64,000 nucleotides of DNA from Ascidiaceihabitans sp039975415 (GTDB lineage Bacteria; Pseudomonadota; Alphaproteobacteria; Rhodobacterales; Rhodobacteraceae), in the NCBI RefSeq assembly GCF_039975415.1, contig NZ_JBDWHD010000009.1. One strand, written 5' to 3'. Below are positions 23,498-31,799 of this stretch, one piece after another. Every line of letters starts with the position of its first letter. Positions within the stretch are counted from its first letter, which is position 1. Below the pieces are notes generated by a model that made no database searches, was not told where the DNA came from, and saw only the letters and a program-made list of their open reading frames with translations. The position numbers were made by a program, and so were the translations under genes.

Positions 23498-25762
23498 TTA
23501 TAGCAACGGAGGCTTCGGCACCGGGGCAAGCGCCGCGTTTAATGCCGCGGACAATTCGACGGGTGGTGTCGGTTTTTGCAACAGCATGGCTTGTACTTCG
23601 CCCATTTCCTGCGACGTGAAGCCAGTATAGCCAGACATGTAAATAACCGGCTTTTCCGGATGGCGCGCCCGCACCATTCGCGCCAGTTCAAAGCCGCCGA
23701 TTTTGCCGGGCATCACAACGTCTGTTAAAAGAACATCGAACTTCTGCCCTGCATCAATCATGTCAATTGCGACGTTGCCCGAGGGCGCTGACACAACCAA
23801 GAACCCCAGATCCTTGATCACTTCGACCATCACATTCAACAAGTCTGCTTCATCTTCGACCAACATCACCGTCTGGCCTGTGCCTGCCATAGGCACATCC
23901 AAAGGCATCGGGGCTTCACGCGGGCCCGCTTCTGTGCCGCGCGGCAGAACCAGATTTACCGTCGTGCCCGCGCCCTCTTCGGAATAAATGCGCAGATCGC
24001 CATCTGCCTGTCTCACAAAGCCGTAAACAATAGACAATCCAAGACCGGTGCCTGAGTTGGTTTCTTTTGTGGTGAAAAACGGATCAGCTGCACGGGCACG
24101 GGTTTCTTCATCCATTCCGGGGCCGTTGTCGGTCACGGAAATCTCGGTGTAGCGGTAGGCTGATGCAGCCGCTTCGGTGACCTCTAGGGGTTCGGTCAGA
24201 TTTCCCGTCGGCAGCAGTGCAGGCTGCGGCAATGACCCAGAGCGCGCGTGCACCTTGATGGAATGTCCCACACCACTGCGCAAAATCGCATCCCGACTGT
24301 TCAGCACCAAGTTCATCAGCGCCGTTTCAAGTTGCGCATGGTCGCAGTAAACCTGCAAATCGGGCGCATCGACCACGAATGTGATGGACAGGTTTTGTTC
24401 GATCATCGGACCGACAAGCTTTTCAAATTCTTCGAACATCGGGCCAATGCTGCGGGAAGTGGCCAATCCGGGTTGCTTTTTCGCAAATGCCAAAAGCCGT
24501 GACGTCAATTCACGGCCCCTGTTGATAGATGAACTGGCAATATCCAGAAGCTCGCCTTGCCGTTCTTTGTCTTCTTGACGACGCGCCAGATCAACGGCGT
24601 ACAGCATGGATGCCAGAAGATTATTGAAGTCATGGGCGATGCCACCTGTCAGCTGTCCCAAGGCATCCAACCGGCTTTTGCGTTCCACAACCTGACGGTT
24701 GCGTTCGCCCACAGACACGTCATCCACGACCAGAACCGTGCTGATATCATCGCGGGCATGTTCCAGCTTGCCGGATTGGACACGCACGTAACGGCCCACT
24801 TCGTCAGAATTGATCCGGCTCAGCAAATGGGTTTCAGTACGCAAGTTATGACCTGTCAAAGCCCGCCGGATCGGATCGGCACTGGCGTCCAATTGTGTCA
24901 TGCTTTCCACATCCAGAAACTGGATCGATTCAGGCCACGCAAAAGGTACGTCCCGCGATATGCCACCCAACAGATGTCGTGCCGTGGGGTTGACCATCAC
25001 AACCTCCGCATCGGCATTTAGCGCAATTATTCCCGACGTTGCGGTGTTCAGAACGGTCTCAAGCCGGTTACGCAGTAAAAGGGTTTCGGCATTGGCGGAT
25101 TGTTCCGTGGCGCGGCTGGTGTTGATAACGTCAACGATTAGATCCAATTCATCGTTGTAGACTTTGGGGCGAGCCAACACGATTTTCTTTTCAGCGTCAA
25201 AACCGCCCTTTTCTTGCAATCTGCGCGTGATCGACAGCAGGTGGCGTGACACCATCCAGTCGAATATCCAGAACATGATCAGCGATGCGACCAAGGTTTT
25301 GATGAAATTGGTCAGGAGCAAAATCATAACTTGCGACCACAATTCACCATACACATTTTCCAAGCTCGCGGTGACGCGCAGCATCCCTACAGGCACCACA
25401 TCCCCTGCACTGCGTTCAAAAGACAGTGGAAATTCTTCAACCAGAACTTGGCCCGACCCAATAGCGCCTCGATCAAACCGCTGGCCTGTCTCAGCCACGA
25501 GGGTCACCGCGATTACATCAGGTTGGACGTAAATGCCGTCCACCAACACATCAACATGAGAGAAATTGAATTCCCACAACGCACTTTCCAATCCGGCCTG
25601 AAAGCTGCCTTCGACTTCTCTAAACTCATCACGCACACGGTCCAAACCGTTTCCATAAATCTGCAAAAGCTGAAATCCCGCAGCAAAGATCGAAAAAATA
25701 GCCGATGCCAAAATCATATAGGCTACGATCCGGCGCCCCAGCTTGTGCTTGATAAATTTCAT
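23498..25762 (-). CDS. Hybrid sensor histidine kinase with C-terminal receiver
   Basis: This 754-aa protein has two membrane helices (about 12-36 and 145-168) enclosing a roughly 110-residue periplasmic sensor, then a PAS-like domain (230-350) and a HisKA domain with phospho-acceptor His377 in LTGGIAHDFNNLLA. The ATP-binding domain has Asn488 (LVLNSRDA), DNGPGMDEE, FFTTKE and GTGLGLSIV. The C-terminal receiver has Asp681 (LLTDVVMPG) and Lys730. It lies 45 bases after a periplasmic binding-protein gene, which suggests the binding protein presents a ligand to the sensor. A GTG at 25786 is an alternative start. No DNA-binding output gene is in the operon. Confidence 0.9.
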   Translation of the reverse strand: MKFIKHKLGRRIVAYMILASAIFSIFAAGFQLLQIYGNGLDRVRDEFREVEGSFQAGLESALWEFNFSHVDVLVDGIYVQPDVIAVTLVAETGQRFDRGAIGSGQVLVEEFPLSFERSAGDVVPVGMLRVTASLENVYGELWSQVMILLLTNFIKTLVASLIMFWIFDWMVSRHLLSITRRLQEKGGFDAEKKIVLARPKVYNDELDLIVDVINTSRATEQSANAETLLLRNRLETVLNTATSGIIALNADAEVVMVNPTARHLLGGISRDVPFAWPESIQFLDVESMTQLDASADPIRRALTGHNLRTETHLLSRINSDEVGRYVRVQSGKLEHARDDISTVLVVDDVSVGERNRQVVERKSRLDALGQLTGGIAHDFNNLLASMLYAVDLARRQEDKERQGELLDIASSSINRGRELTSRLLAFAKKQPGLATSRSIGPMFEEFEKLVGPMIEQNLSITFVVDAPDLQVYCDHAQLETALMNLVLNSRDAILRSGVGHSIKVHARSGSLPQPALLPTGNLTEPLEVTEAAASAYRYTEISVTDNGPGMDEETRARAADPFFTTKETNSGTGLGLSIVYGFVRQADGDLRIYSEEGAGTTVNLVLPRGTEAGPREAPMPLDVPMAGTGQTVMLVEDEADLLNVMVEVIKDLGFLVVSAPSGNVAIDMIDAGQKFDVLLTDVVMPGKIGGFELARMVRARHPEKPVIYMSGYTGFTSQEMGEVQAMLLQKPTPPVELSAALNAALAPVPKPPLL

Positions 25763-25807
25763 CGTCTGTTTTGCTTTCTGTGACACAGACGGCGAGGGTG
25801 CAGGTCG

Positions 25808-26554
25808 TTACTCTTGAAGTGTTACATGCTTGCTCAACAACGCATCAAGACTGCCGTCGCGATGCATTTCGGCGAGGGCCGCGTTAAAATCCGCAACGAT
25901 ACCTGCAGCCCCCGGGAAATCCCGACGCACCGCCATATGAATGTTATGAGACGCCAAAATATGCGGTAGAATATCAACTTTGTCCGTGATGTCTGTTTCA
26001 GACTCCCGGATCGCAAATGACAGCACCTCTTCGCTGTCCAATGTTAAATCTGCCCGCTCAAATGCTACCATTTGCACGGCTTGTCGGGTTGTTGTGACAA
26101 CTATCTTGTTCAGGTCTTCGGAGCGATCGAATTCGGGTTCATACAAAAAACCATCCCCGACGGCGATAGAATAGGGCAACAAAGCCTTCAGCGACGTCAC
26201 ATCATGCGTCTGGCCCTTGGCCTGCATAAACTTCACGCGCGTTTCATAGAACGGATCACTGTACAGCATGAATTTGGCAATTTCTTCATCGTAAAACAGG
26301 CTTCCGACCACATCATAGGTCCCGTCCCGCGCCCCTTTCATAATTCGGGCCCACGGGACGACATCAGAGCGCACATCGTGGCCCGCCCGTTCCAAAACCG
26401 TGGATATAACATCAAGGGACATGCCCTTACCCGGCAGATTGGCCCCGGAAAAGGGCGCCCACTCATCTGCAACGACCAGCAGTTCAGACGCCGACACGGA
26501 ACCAGCCCCAACTACAAAGCATGCGGCAAACACAGCTTTCTTCAAAATTTTCAT
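25808..26554 (-). CDS. Periplasmic solute-binding protein (SBP_bac_3 type)
   Basis: This 248-aa protein has a signal peptide (MKILKKAVFAACFVVGAG...VSAS) and the family-3 binding-protein fold: ELLVVADEWAPFSG at the mature N-terminus, GKGMSLDVISTVLERAGHDV, and YDVVGSLFYDEEIAKFMLYSDPFYETRVKFM. Such proteins bind amino acids or related small molecules. No ABC permease or ATPase gene is nearby; instead the gene lies between a receiver protein and a hybrid kinase, so a sensing rather than uptake role is likely. AGGA ahead of the ATG at 26554 supports this start. Confidence 0.85.
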   Translation of the reverse strand: MKILKKAVFAACFVVGAGSVSASELLVVADEWAPFSGANLPGKGMSLDVISTVLERAGHDVRSDVVPWARIMKGARDGTYDVVGSLFYDEEIAKFMLYSDPFYETRVKFMQAKGQTHDVTSLKALLPYSIAVGDGFLYEPEFDRSEDLNKIVVTTTRQAVQMVAFERADLTLDSEEVLSFAIRESETDITDKVDILPHILASHNIHMAVRRDFPGAAGIVADFNAALAEMHRDGSLDALLSKHVTLQE

Positions 26555-26623
26555 AATTAATCCTGCGTCGCACACTGTTGGCAATGACCAAAGCCTAGCA
26601 CGTTAAGTGCGATCCGCATACAT

Positions 26624-27034
26624 TTAGTCAGGTGCAGCCGCCAGCAGGGTCTCGATCTGTGCGATCAGCTGGTGTGGCGCAAATGGTTTGGCCATTGCCA
26701 CGTCAGCACCCAGTCCCTTAGCCGAGACCAAAAGATACTGCATGCCTTCATTGTGCACCGATCCTGAAATCGCGATGATCGGAATATATCGGCGCTGCGT
26801 TTCCTTGATGCTTCTGATGTTGGAGATCAGCGAATACCCCCCATCGGCCACCAGCACCCCGTCTTTTCGGATAATGATATCGGCGATCACCAGATCAAAA
26901 CGTTCCGACTTGAAGGCAGCCAATGCAGAACTTGCGTCAACACAGGCTTTGGTTTCATGGCCGTGTTCCGCCAATGAGGCGCAGATCAGATTGGAAAAAA
27001 CCCAATTGTCTTCAAGAACCAATATACGAGCCAT
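26624..27034 (-). CDS. Stand-alone response-regulator receiver protein
   Basis: This 136-aa protein is a single receiver domain: acidic pair Glu8/Asp9 (LVLEDN), phospho-acceptor Asp52 (VIADIII), Ser90 and Lys116 (AKPFAP). It has a longer than usual beta3-alpha3 loop (RKDGVLVADGGYS) and no output domain, so it must act by protein contact or phosphotransfer. It is the first gene of a three-gene run with the binding protein and hybrid kinase, and diverges from holB. Confidence 0.9.
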   Translation of the reverse strand: MARILVLEDNWVFSNLICASLAEHGHETKACVDASSALAAFKSERFDLVIADIIIRKDGVLVADGGYSLISNIRSIKETQRRYIPIIAISGSVHNEGMQYLLVSAKGLGADVAMAKPFAPHQLIAQIETLLAAAPD

Positions 27035-27061
27035 CAGGCATCCCGTTGCTTTTAAAGTTTA

Positions 27062-27105
27062 CCCTACAATCCAATAAAACGCCTTGCCCATGTTTGGATG
27101 TAGGG
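27062..27105. other. Long imperfect inverted repeat upstream of the signalling operon
   Basis: CCCTAC-A-ATCCAA (27062-27074) pairs with TTGGAT-GTAGGG (27094-27105): 12 base pairs with one bulge around a 19-base loop, in the gap between the receiver gene and holB. It could be a leader structure of the signalling operon or a binding site. Confidence 0.45.
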
Positions 27106-27228
27106 CGTGACAACTATGAACGTCACTGCGCGCAGATGTGGCCCAACTTCGCAAAACCACCGACCTCTCGCAACCCAATTGTGTGTGCCCCGTTTCCTCC
27201 GGCAGCGCGGGGTGCTACACCCGCGATC

Positions 27229-28344
27229 ATGGCAGATGAAGCACCAGACCCCACCCGCGTTCCCGGCGCACCGCACCCGCGCGAAACACAGCTGTTGATC
27301 GGTCAAGAACAGGCCGAAGCCGCGTTTCTGGACGCATTTACATCAGGCAGGTTGCACCATGCGTGGATGTTGACCGGTCCTCGCGGGGTTGGCAAAGCTA
27401 CTCTGGCGTGGAAAATGGCGCAGTTTTTGTTGGCCACCCCTGATCCTGCTGGCGATGACGACATGTTTGGTGGTCCGCCCGCGCCCACATCGCTAGATAT
27501 TTCACCGGATCACCCTGTGGCCCACCGCATTGCGGCCGGTGCCGAACCTGGATTGGTGTCTGTCACCCGTACTCCGAACGAAAAAACTGGACGCATGCGC
27601 GACAAAATCGGTGTTGATGATATTCGCAAGCTGGCGGGATTTTTCCAAATGTCGTCTGCCGATGGCGGACGCCGTGTTGTCATTGTGGACGCGGCGGACG
27701 ACATGAACGTCCAAGCCGCAAACGCATTGCTGAAAATGCTGGAAGAGCCACCGGAACGCGCAACCTTGATTTTGATCACGCATCAACCGTCTGGATTGTT
27801 GCCCACCATCCGCTCTAGATGCCGGACGTTGCGCCTGAACACCCTGAACGGGCCACAAATGGAACAGGCGATGCAAAATGCTGGCGTTGATCCCGGCCCT
27901 GGCGGGTCCGCGTTGTCGGAATTGTCTGGTGGCTCGGTCGGGGAAGCTTTGCGCCTTTCGCTTTTGGGTGGGTTAGAAATTTACAACGAAATCATCGGAT
28001 TGTTGGGCACCTTGCCTCAAATGGACCGGGCGCGCACCCTGCGTCTGGCCGAAGCCGCAGCCCAACGAGGCGCCGAAGAAAAGTTAGATCTTTTGTTCAC
28101 CCTTTTGGAAATCGCCTTGTCGCGACTGGCACGCACCGGAGCCACCGGCGCGCCCCCCCAAACCGAAGCAGCACGCGGTGAAGCCGAAGTTTTATCGCGG
28201 CTGTCCGGATCTGCGCATCAAGGTCGCGCTTGGGCTGACATCAGCCACTCTGCGTTGGCACGTGCACGCCATGGTCGGGCCGTGAACCTTGACCCCGCTG
28301 CTTTGGTTCTAGATACGATGTTCAAGATACAAAGCACTGCATAG
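27229..28344 (+). CDS. holB: DNA polymerase III delta' subunit
   Basis: This 371-aa AAA+ clamp-loader subunit has the P-loop-like TGPRGVGKATLAWKMAQ near residue 44 and the sensor region VVIVDAADDMNVQAANALLKMLEEPP, followed by ILITHQPSGLLPTIRSRCRTLRL (the SRC motif with arginine finger). Delta' is a rigid part of the loader that opens the beta clamp. The zinc-module cysteines of E. coli delta' are not evident. It begins holB-tatD-MBL hydrolase. Related genomes usually have tmk just upstream; here the divergent signalling operon is there instead. Confidence 0.93.
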   Translation: MADEAPDPTRVPGAPHPRETQLLIGQEQAEAAFLDAFTSGRLHHAWMLTGPRGVGKATLAWKMAQFLLATPDPAGDDDMFGGPPAPTSLDISPDHPVAHRIAAGAEPGLVSVTRTPNEKTGRMRDKIGVDDIRKLAGFFQMSSADGGRRVVIVDAADDMNVQAANALLKMLEEPPERATLILITHQPSGLLPTIRSRCRTLRLNTLNGPQMEQAMQNAGVDPGPGGSALSELSGGSVGEALRLSLLGGLEIYNEIIGLLGTLPQMDRARTLRLAEAAAQRGAEEKLDLLFTLLEIALSRLARTGATGAPPQTEAARGEAEVLSRLSGSAHQGRAWADISHSALARARHGRAVNLDPAALVLDTMFKIQSTA

Positions 28345-28355
28345 GCCACGCCTGA

Positions 28356-29144
28356 ATGAGCACCCCCCAAATTACAGACAGTCATTGCCATCTCGATTTC
28401 CCCGACTTTGAAGGGCAATTGCCGCAAATCATAACGGATGCCGCCGCCGCAGGTGTCACCCGCATGGTGACGATCTGCACAAAATTGCGTCTTGAACCGC
28501 AGGTGCGCGCCATTGCCGAGGCCCACGCGCCTGTCTTCTACGCCGCAGGCACCCACCCGATGAGCGCGGCCTCGGAACCCTTGGTGACCGTGGATGAACT
28601 GGTTTCGTTGGCACAGCACCCCAAGTTTGTGGGCATCGGCGAAACCGGGTTGGATTATCACTACACCGCCGACAGCGCGGACATCCAACAACAGTCTTTG
28701 CGCGTCCACATCGAAGCGGCCCGCGAAACCGGGCTGCCACTTATCATCCACGCGCGCGCCGCCGATGACGATATGGCCCAAATTCTGGCGCAAGAACACG
28801 CAAAAGGCCCCTACGGCTGTGTGATGCATTGCTTTTCATCGTCCAAAGAACTGGCGATGGCTGCCCTTGATTTGGGGTTCTATTTGTCCATGTCCGGCAT
28901 TGCGACATTTCCCAAAAGCCAAGAGGTGCGCGATATATTCGCAGCCGCGCCTGTCGATCGCATTCTTGTGGAAACCGACGCGCCTTACCTTGCGCCACCA
29001 CCGTTTCGGGGCAAACGCAACGAACCCGCCTACACAGCGCACACGGCACGGGTCGGTGCCGAAGTCTTCGGTATGGACTATGCGGATTTCGCGGCTCAAA
29101 CCCAAAAGAACTTCAATACGCTGTTCACGAAGGCGGCTTTGTAA
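28356..29144 (+). CDS. tatD: TatD-family metal-dependent hydrolase
   Basis: This 262-aa TIM-barrel hydrolase has the metal ligands HCHLD at the start, GETGLDYHY near residue 97, IIHARAADDD, MHCFSSS and the final VETDAPYLAPPPFRGKRNEPAY. TatD enzymes are 3'-5' DNases and are linked to removal of damaged D-amino acid or DNA ends. It follows holB by 11 bases and its stop overlaps the next start by one base (TAATG). Confidence 0.95.
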   Translation: MSTPQITDSHCHLDFPDFEGQLPQIITDAAAAGVTRMVTICTKLRLEPQVRAIAEAHAPVFYAAGTHPMSAASEPLVTVDELVSLAQHPKFVGIGETGLDYHYTADSADIQQQSLRVHIEAARETGLPLIIHARAADDDMAQILAQEHAKGPYGCVMHCFSSSKELAMAALDLGFYLSMSGIATFPKSQEVRDIFAAAPVDRILVETDAPYLAPPPFRGKRNEPAYTAHTARVGAEVFGMDYADFAAQTQKNFNTLFTKAAL

Positions 29145-29944
29145 TGGCAACTCTCAAGATCACCATACTGGGGTGCGGGTCCTCGGGGGGTGTTCCGCGC
29201 CTTGGGGGAAATTGGGGGGATTGCGACCCCGCAAACCCGAAAAACCACCGTCAACGATGTTCTATCCTTGTTGAACGCACGGCAAACGGCGCGACCACCA
29301 CTGTGCTGATCGACACGTCGCCCGACATGCGCACCCAGCTTTTGAACGCAGGCACCAGCCGTATTGATGCGGTGCTATACACACACAGCCATGCCGATCA
29401 CGTTCACGGCCTAGACGATTTGCGTATGATCGCCATCAACATGCGTGCGCGGCTCAAGGTCTGGGCTGATGCCCCCACAAAAGAGGCGCTGCTGGAACGG
29501 TTCGGCTACGCCTTTATCACACCGGAAGGGTCGCCTTATCCGCCCATTTTGGACATGTACGACATCACCGGCGACGTGGTTATCGATGGGCCGGGGGGAC
29601 AGATCACATTCACCCCCTTCTCGGTGAAACACGGATCCATCGACAGCCTCGGGTTCCGCATCGGCGACATCGCCTATTTGCCAGATGTCGAGACAATCCC
29701 GCAGGATCAATGGCACCATGTGGAAAATCTGGACTGCTGGATTGTGGACGCTTTGCGCCGCGCACCACATCCAAGCCATTCGCATCTGGCGCAAACACTG
29801 GACTGGATCGCCAAAGCCCAACCAAAACACGCGGTGCTGACCAACATGCACAACGATCTTGATTATGCGACGGTCGCCGCCGAAACGCCTGAACACATCG
29901 ACCCCGCATACGACGGTATGACCCTGACATTCGACATCCCGTAG
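29144..29944 (+). CDS. MBL-fold metallohydrolase (PhnP-like)
   Basis: This 266-aa protein has a metallo-beta-lactamase fold with HSHADHVHGLDDLR near residue 83 as the HxHxDH zinc motif, a conserved start KITILGCGSSGGVPR, and a C-terminal TNMHNDLDY ligand. The GCGSSGG opening and NPKNHRQRCS stretch are those of the PhnP-like phosphodiesterase group. The place after tatD is conserved in this lineage. The natural substrate is not known; a cyclic phosphodiester is likely. Confidence 0.9.
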   Translation: MATLKITILGCGSSGGVPRLGGNWGDCDPANPKNHRQRCSILVERTANGATTTVLIDTSPDMRTQLLNAGTSRIDAVLYTHSHADHVHGLDDLRMIAINMRARLKVWADAPTKEALLERFGYAFITPEGSPYPPILDMYDITGDVVIDGPGGQITFTPFSVKHGSIDSLGFRIGDIAYLPDVETIPQDQWHHVENLDCWIVDALRRAPHPSHSHLAQTLDWIAKAQPKHAVLTNMHNDLDYATVAAETPEHIDPAYDGMTLTFDIP

Positions 29945-29981
29945 TTCATCTCGCCAAATAAACCTCCGCCGGAGGCATCCC
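29945..29981. repeat. Intergenic element, copy 2
   Basis: TTCATCTCGCCAAATAAACC is followed by the near-palindrome CCTCCGCCGGAGG. It aligns with copy 1 at 17271 over the first 20 bases and differs in its GC-rich half. It sits directly after the MBL hydrolase stop. Confidence 0.55.
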
Positions 29982-30010
29982 ACGCCCGCCCAAACGAAAC
30001 GGCCGCTGTC

Positions 30011-30940
30011 ATGCAAGTGCTTCTCGAAGTCATTCTGCCCGTCTTTCTGGTCATCGCCATGGGCTATGTCGCAGTGTGGAAAAACATTTTCCCCGCATCG
30101 GGCGTCGACGGGTTGATGAAGTTCACCCAAGGCTTTGCTATTCCTTGCCTGTTGTTTCAGGCCATCGCAAAAATCGACCTGCAAAGCTCGTTTCAACCGG
30201 GGTTGCTGATCAGCTTTTACAGTGGCGCCGCCATCTGTTTTGCCCTTGGAATGGCGGGGGCACGGGTCTTTTTTAAACGCGACTGGGAAGATTGCGTGGT
30301 GATCGGATTTTGTTGCCTCTTTTCAAATTCGCTCCTGATGGGGCTTCCGATCACAGAACGGGCTTACGGCACCGACGCACTGACCGGAAACTATGCCATC
30401 ATCGCCATGCATGCGCCTTTTTGCTACGGGCTTGGGATCACCGTGATGGAGATCACACGCAATCGAGGTGCGGGGATCATGCGCACAGCCCGCGCCGTGG
30501 GGCGGGCCATGTTCCACAACGCTTTGGTGATCGCGATTGGTGCAGGGTTCGTGGTGAACTTGCTAGATTTCAGCATCCCTTCCGTCGCTGACGATGCGCT
30601 CAGTTTGGTGGTGCGTGCGGCTTTGCCAACGGCGTTGTTTTCGCTGGGGGGCGTGTTGCTTCAATACAAACCCGAAGGCGACAAACTGGCGATTGCCATG
30701 GTCTGCGTCATTGCGCTGTGCATTCATCCCGCATTGGTGTTTGGCTTCGGGACTGCTTTGGACGTGCCGCAAGATCTCTTTAAATCGGGCGTATTGACCG
30801 CGGCAATGGCCCCGGGCGTCAATGCCTATATCTTCGCCAATATGTACGGGCGTGCGAAACGTGTGGTGGCGTCCAGCGTGTTGATCGCCACGCTGGCATC
30901 CGTTCTAAGCATCTGGTTGTGGTTGACGGTTCTGGGCTAG
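30011..30940 (+). CDS. AEC-family permease
   Basis: This 309-aa membrane protein has about ten hydrophobic segments arranged as two halves, with FTQGFAIPCLLFQAIA in the first half and ALPTALFSLGGVLLQYKP plus APGVNAYIFANMYGRA in the second. This is the pattern of auxin-efflux-carrier (AEC) transporters, which in bacteria export or exchange small organic acids such as malate. The substrate cannot be read. Its 3' end overlaps the convergent yihY-like gene by 36 bases. Confidence 0.87.
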   Translation: MQVLLEVILPVFLVIAMGYVAVWKNIFPASGVDGLMKFTQGFAIPCLLFQAIAKIDLQSSFQPGLLISFYSGAAICFALGMAGARVFFKRDWEDCVVIGFCCLFSNSLLMGLPITERAYGTDALTGNYAIIAMHAPFCYGLGITVMEITRNRGAGIMRTARAVGRAMFHNALVIAIGAGFVVNLLDFSIPSVADDALSLVVRAALPTALFSLGGVLLQYKPEGDKLAIAMVCVIALCIHPALVFGFGTALDVPQDLFKSGVLTAAMAPGVNAYIFANMYGRAKRVVASSVLIATLASVLSIWLWLTVLG

Positions 30941-31765
30941 ACGTGACCGATACTCCAATTCGGCGTTCAGTCCCCCCCCCAACAACACCAGCCACGCACT
31001 GATATACAACCACATCAACATCGCAATAACCGCACCGATAGACCCGTATACCTCGTTGTAGGCCCCGAAATTGGACAAGTAGTACGAAAACCCAGCAGAG
31101 GCCGCAGCCCAGCAGAAGGTAGATACAACAGCCCCGGGGGTGACCCAGCGATTCATTTTGTGCACACGGTTCGGCCCAAACCGGTAAATCAGCGAAAACC
31201 CCGCCAACAAAACGCCCAATGCGATGATCCAGCGCGCCGCTTCAATGCCCCATGCCGTCAAAGGACCCAATGGGACAAACTGCAAGGCAATGGGCGCAAA
31301 AACCACACATGCGATGGCGATCACGGCCACAACGACAAGTGCGACCGTCAGCGTCAGTGCACGCGTGTAATGGGCCAGCCCATCACGATTGGGCACATTG
31401 TAGATTGCATTCAGGCCCCGCATCAAAGCGGCCACACCGGCGCGCGCGGACCAAATCGCCAACGCCAACGACACGCCGGACGCCCACCCCAATGTCAGCC
31501 CGTCTGCCTGCGCCAAGGCATTCAACTGCTGATCCAGCAGTGCATAGACATCTGCGGGCAGCATGGCTTGAAATTCAGCCATCTCCAGCGCCACCGCTCC
31601 GGGATCCCCAATCACCCCCCAAAGAGCAATGACCGTAGCCAGCCCCGGAAACACAGCCAAAATCCCATAAAAAGCCACACCGGCCGCAATCAGTCCTAGA
31701 TTGCGTTCGTCCATAATACGAAAAACCCGGTTCAGCGCCGTCCAGCTTGCTTTTAATCGGTGCAT
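30905..31765 (-). CDS. YihY/BrkB-family inner-membrane protein
   Basis: This 286-aa protein has six predicted membrane helices and the family signatures GLIAAGVAFYGILAVFPGL near the N-terminus and GSIGAVIAMLMWLYISAWLVLLGGGLNAELE at the end. The family was once called ribonuclease BN by error; its role (possibly envelope integrity or export) is unresolved. It lies between the AEC gene and ptsP. Confidence 0.9.
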   Translation of the reverse strand: MHRLKASWTALNRVFRIMDERNLGLIAAGVAFYGILAVFPGLATVIALWGVIGDPGAVALEMAEFQAMLPADVYALLDQQLNALAQADGLTLGWASGVSLALAIWSARAGVAALMRGLNAIYNVPNRDGLAHYTRALTLTVALVVVAVIAIACVVFAPIALQFVPLGPLTAWGIEAARWIIALGVLLAGFSLIYRFGPNRVHKMNRWVTPGAVVSTFCWAAASAGFSYYLSNFGAYNEVYGSIGAVIAMLMWLYISAWLVLLGGGLNAELEYRSRLAQNRQPQPDA

Positions 31766-31799
31766 TCCAGTGCCTCACTTATGTCTGTGACCGCGCGGC

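Noticed and set aside
24600..25786. GTG at 25786 as the hybrid-kinase start
   Set aside because: No ribosome site precedes it; the ATG at 25762 gives a normal basic N-terminus ahead of the first membrane helix, though the choice is not certain.
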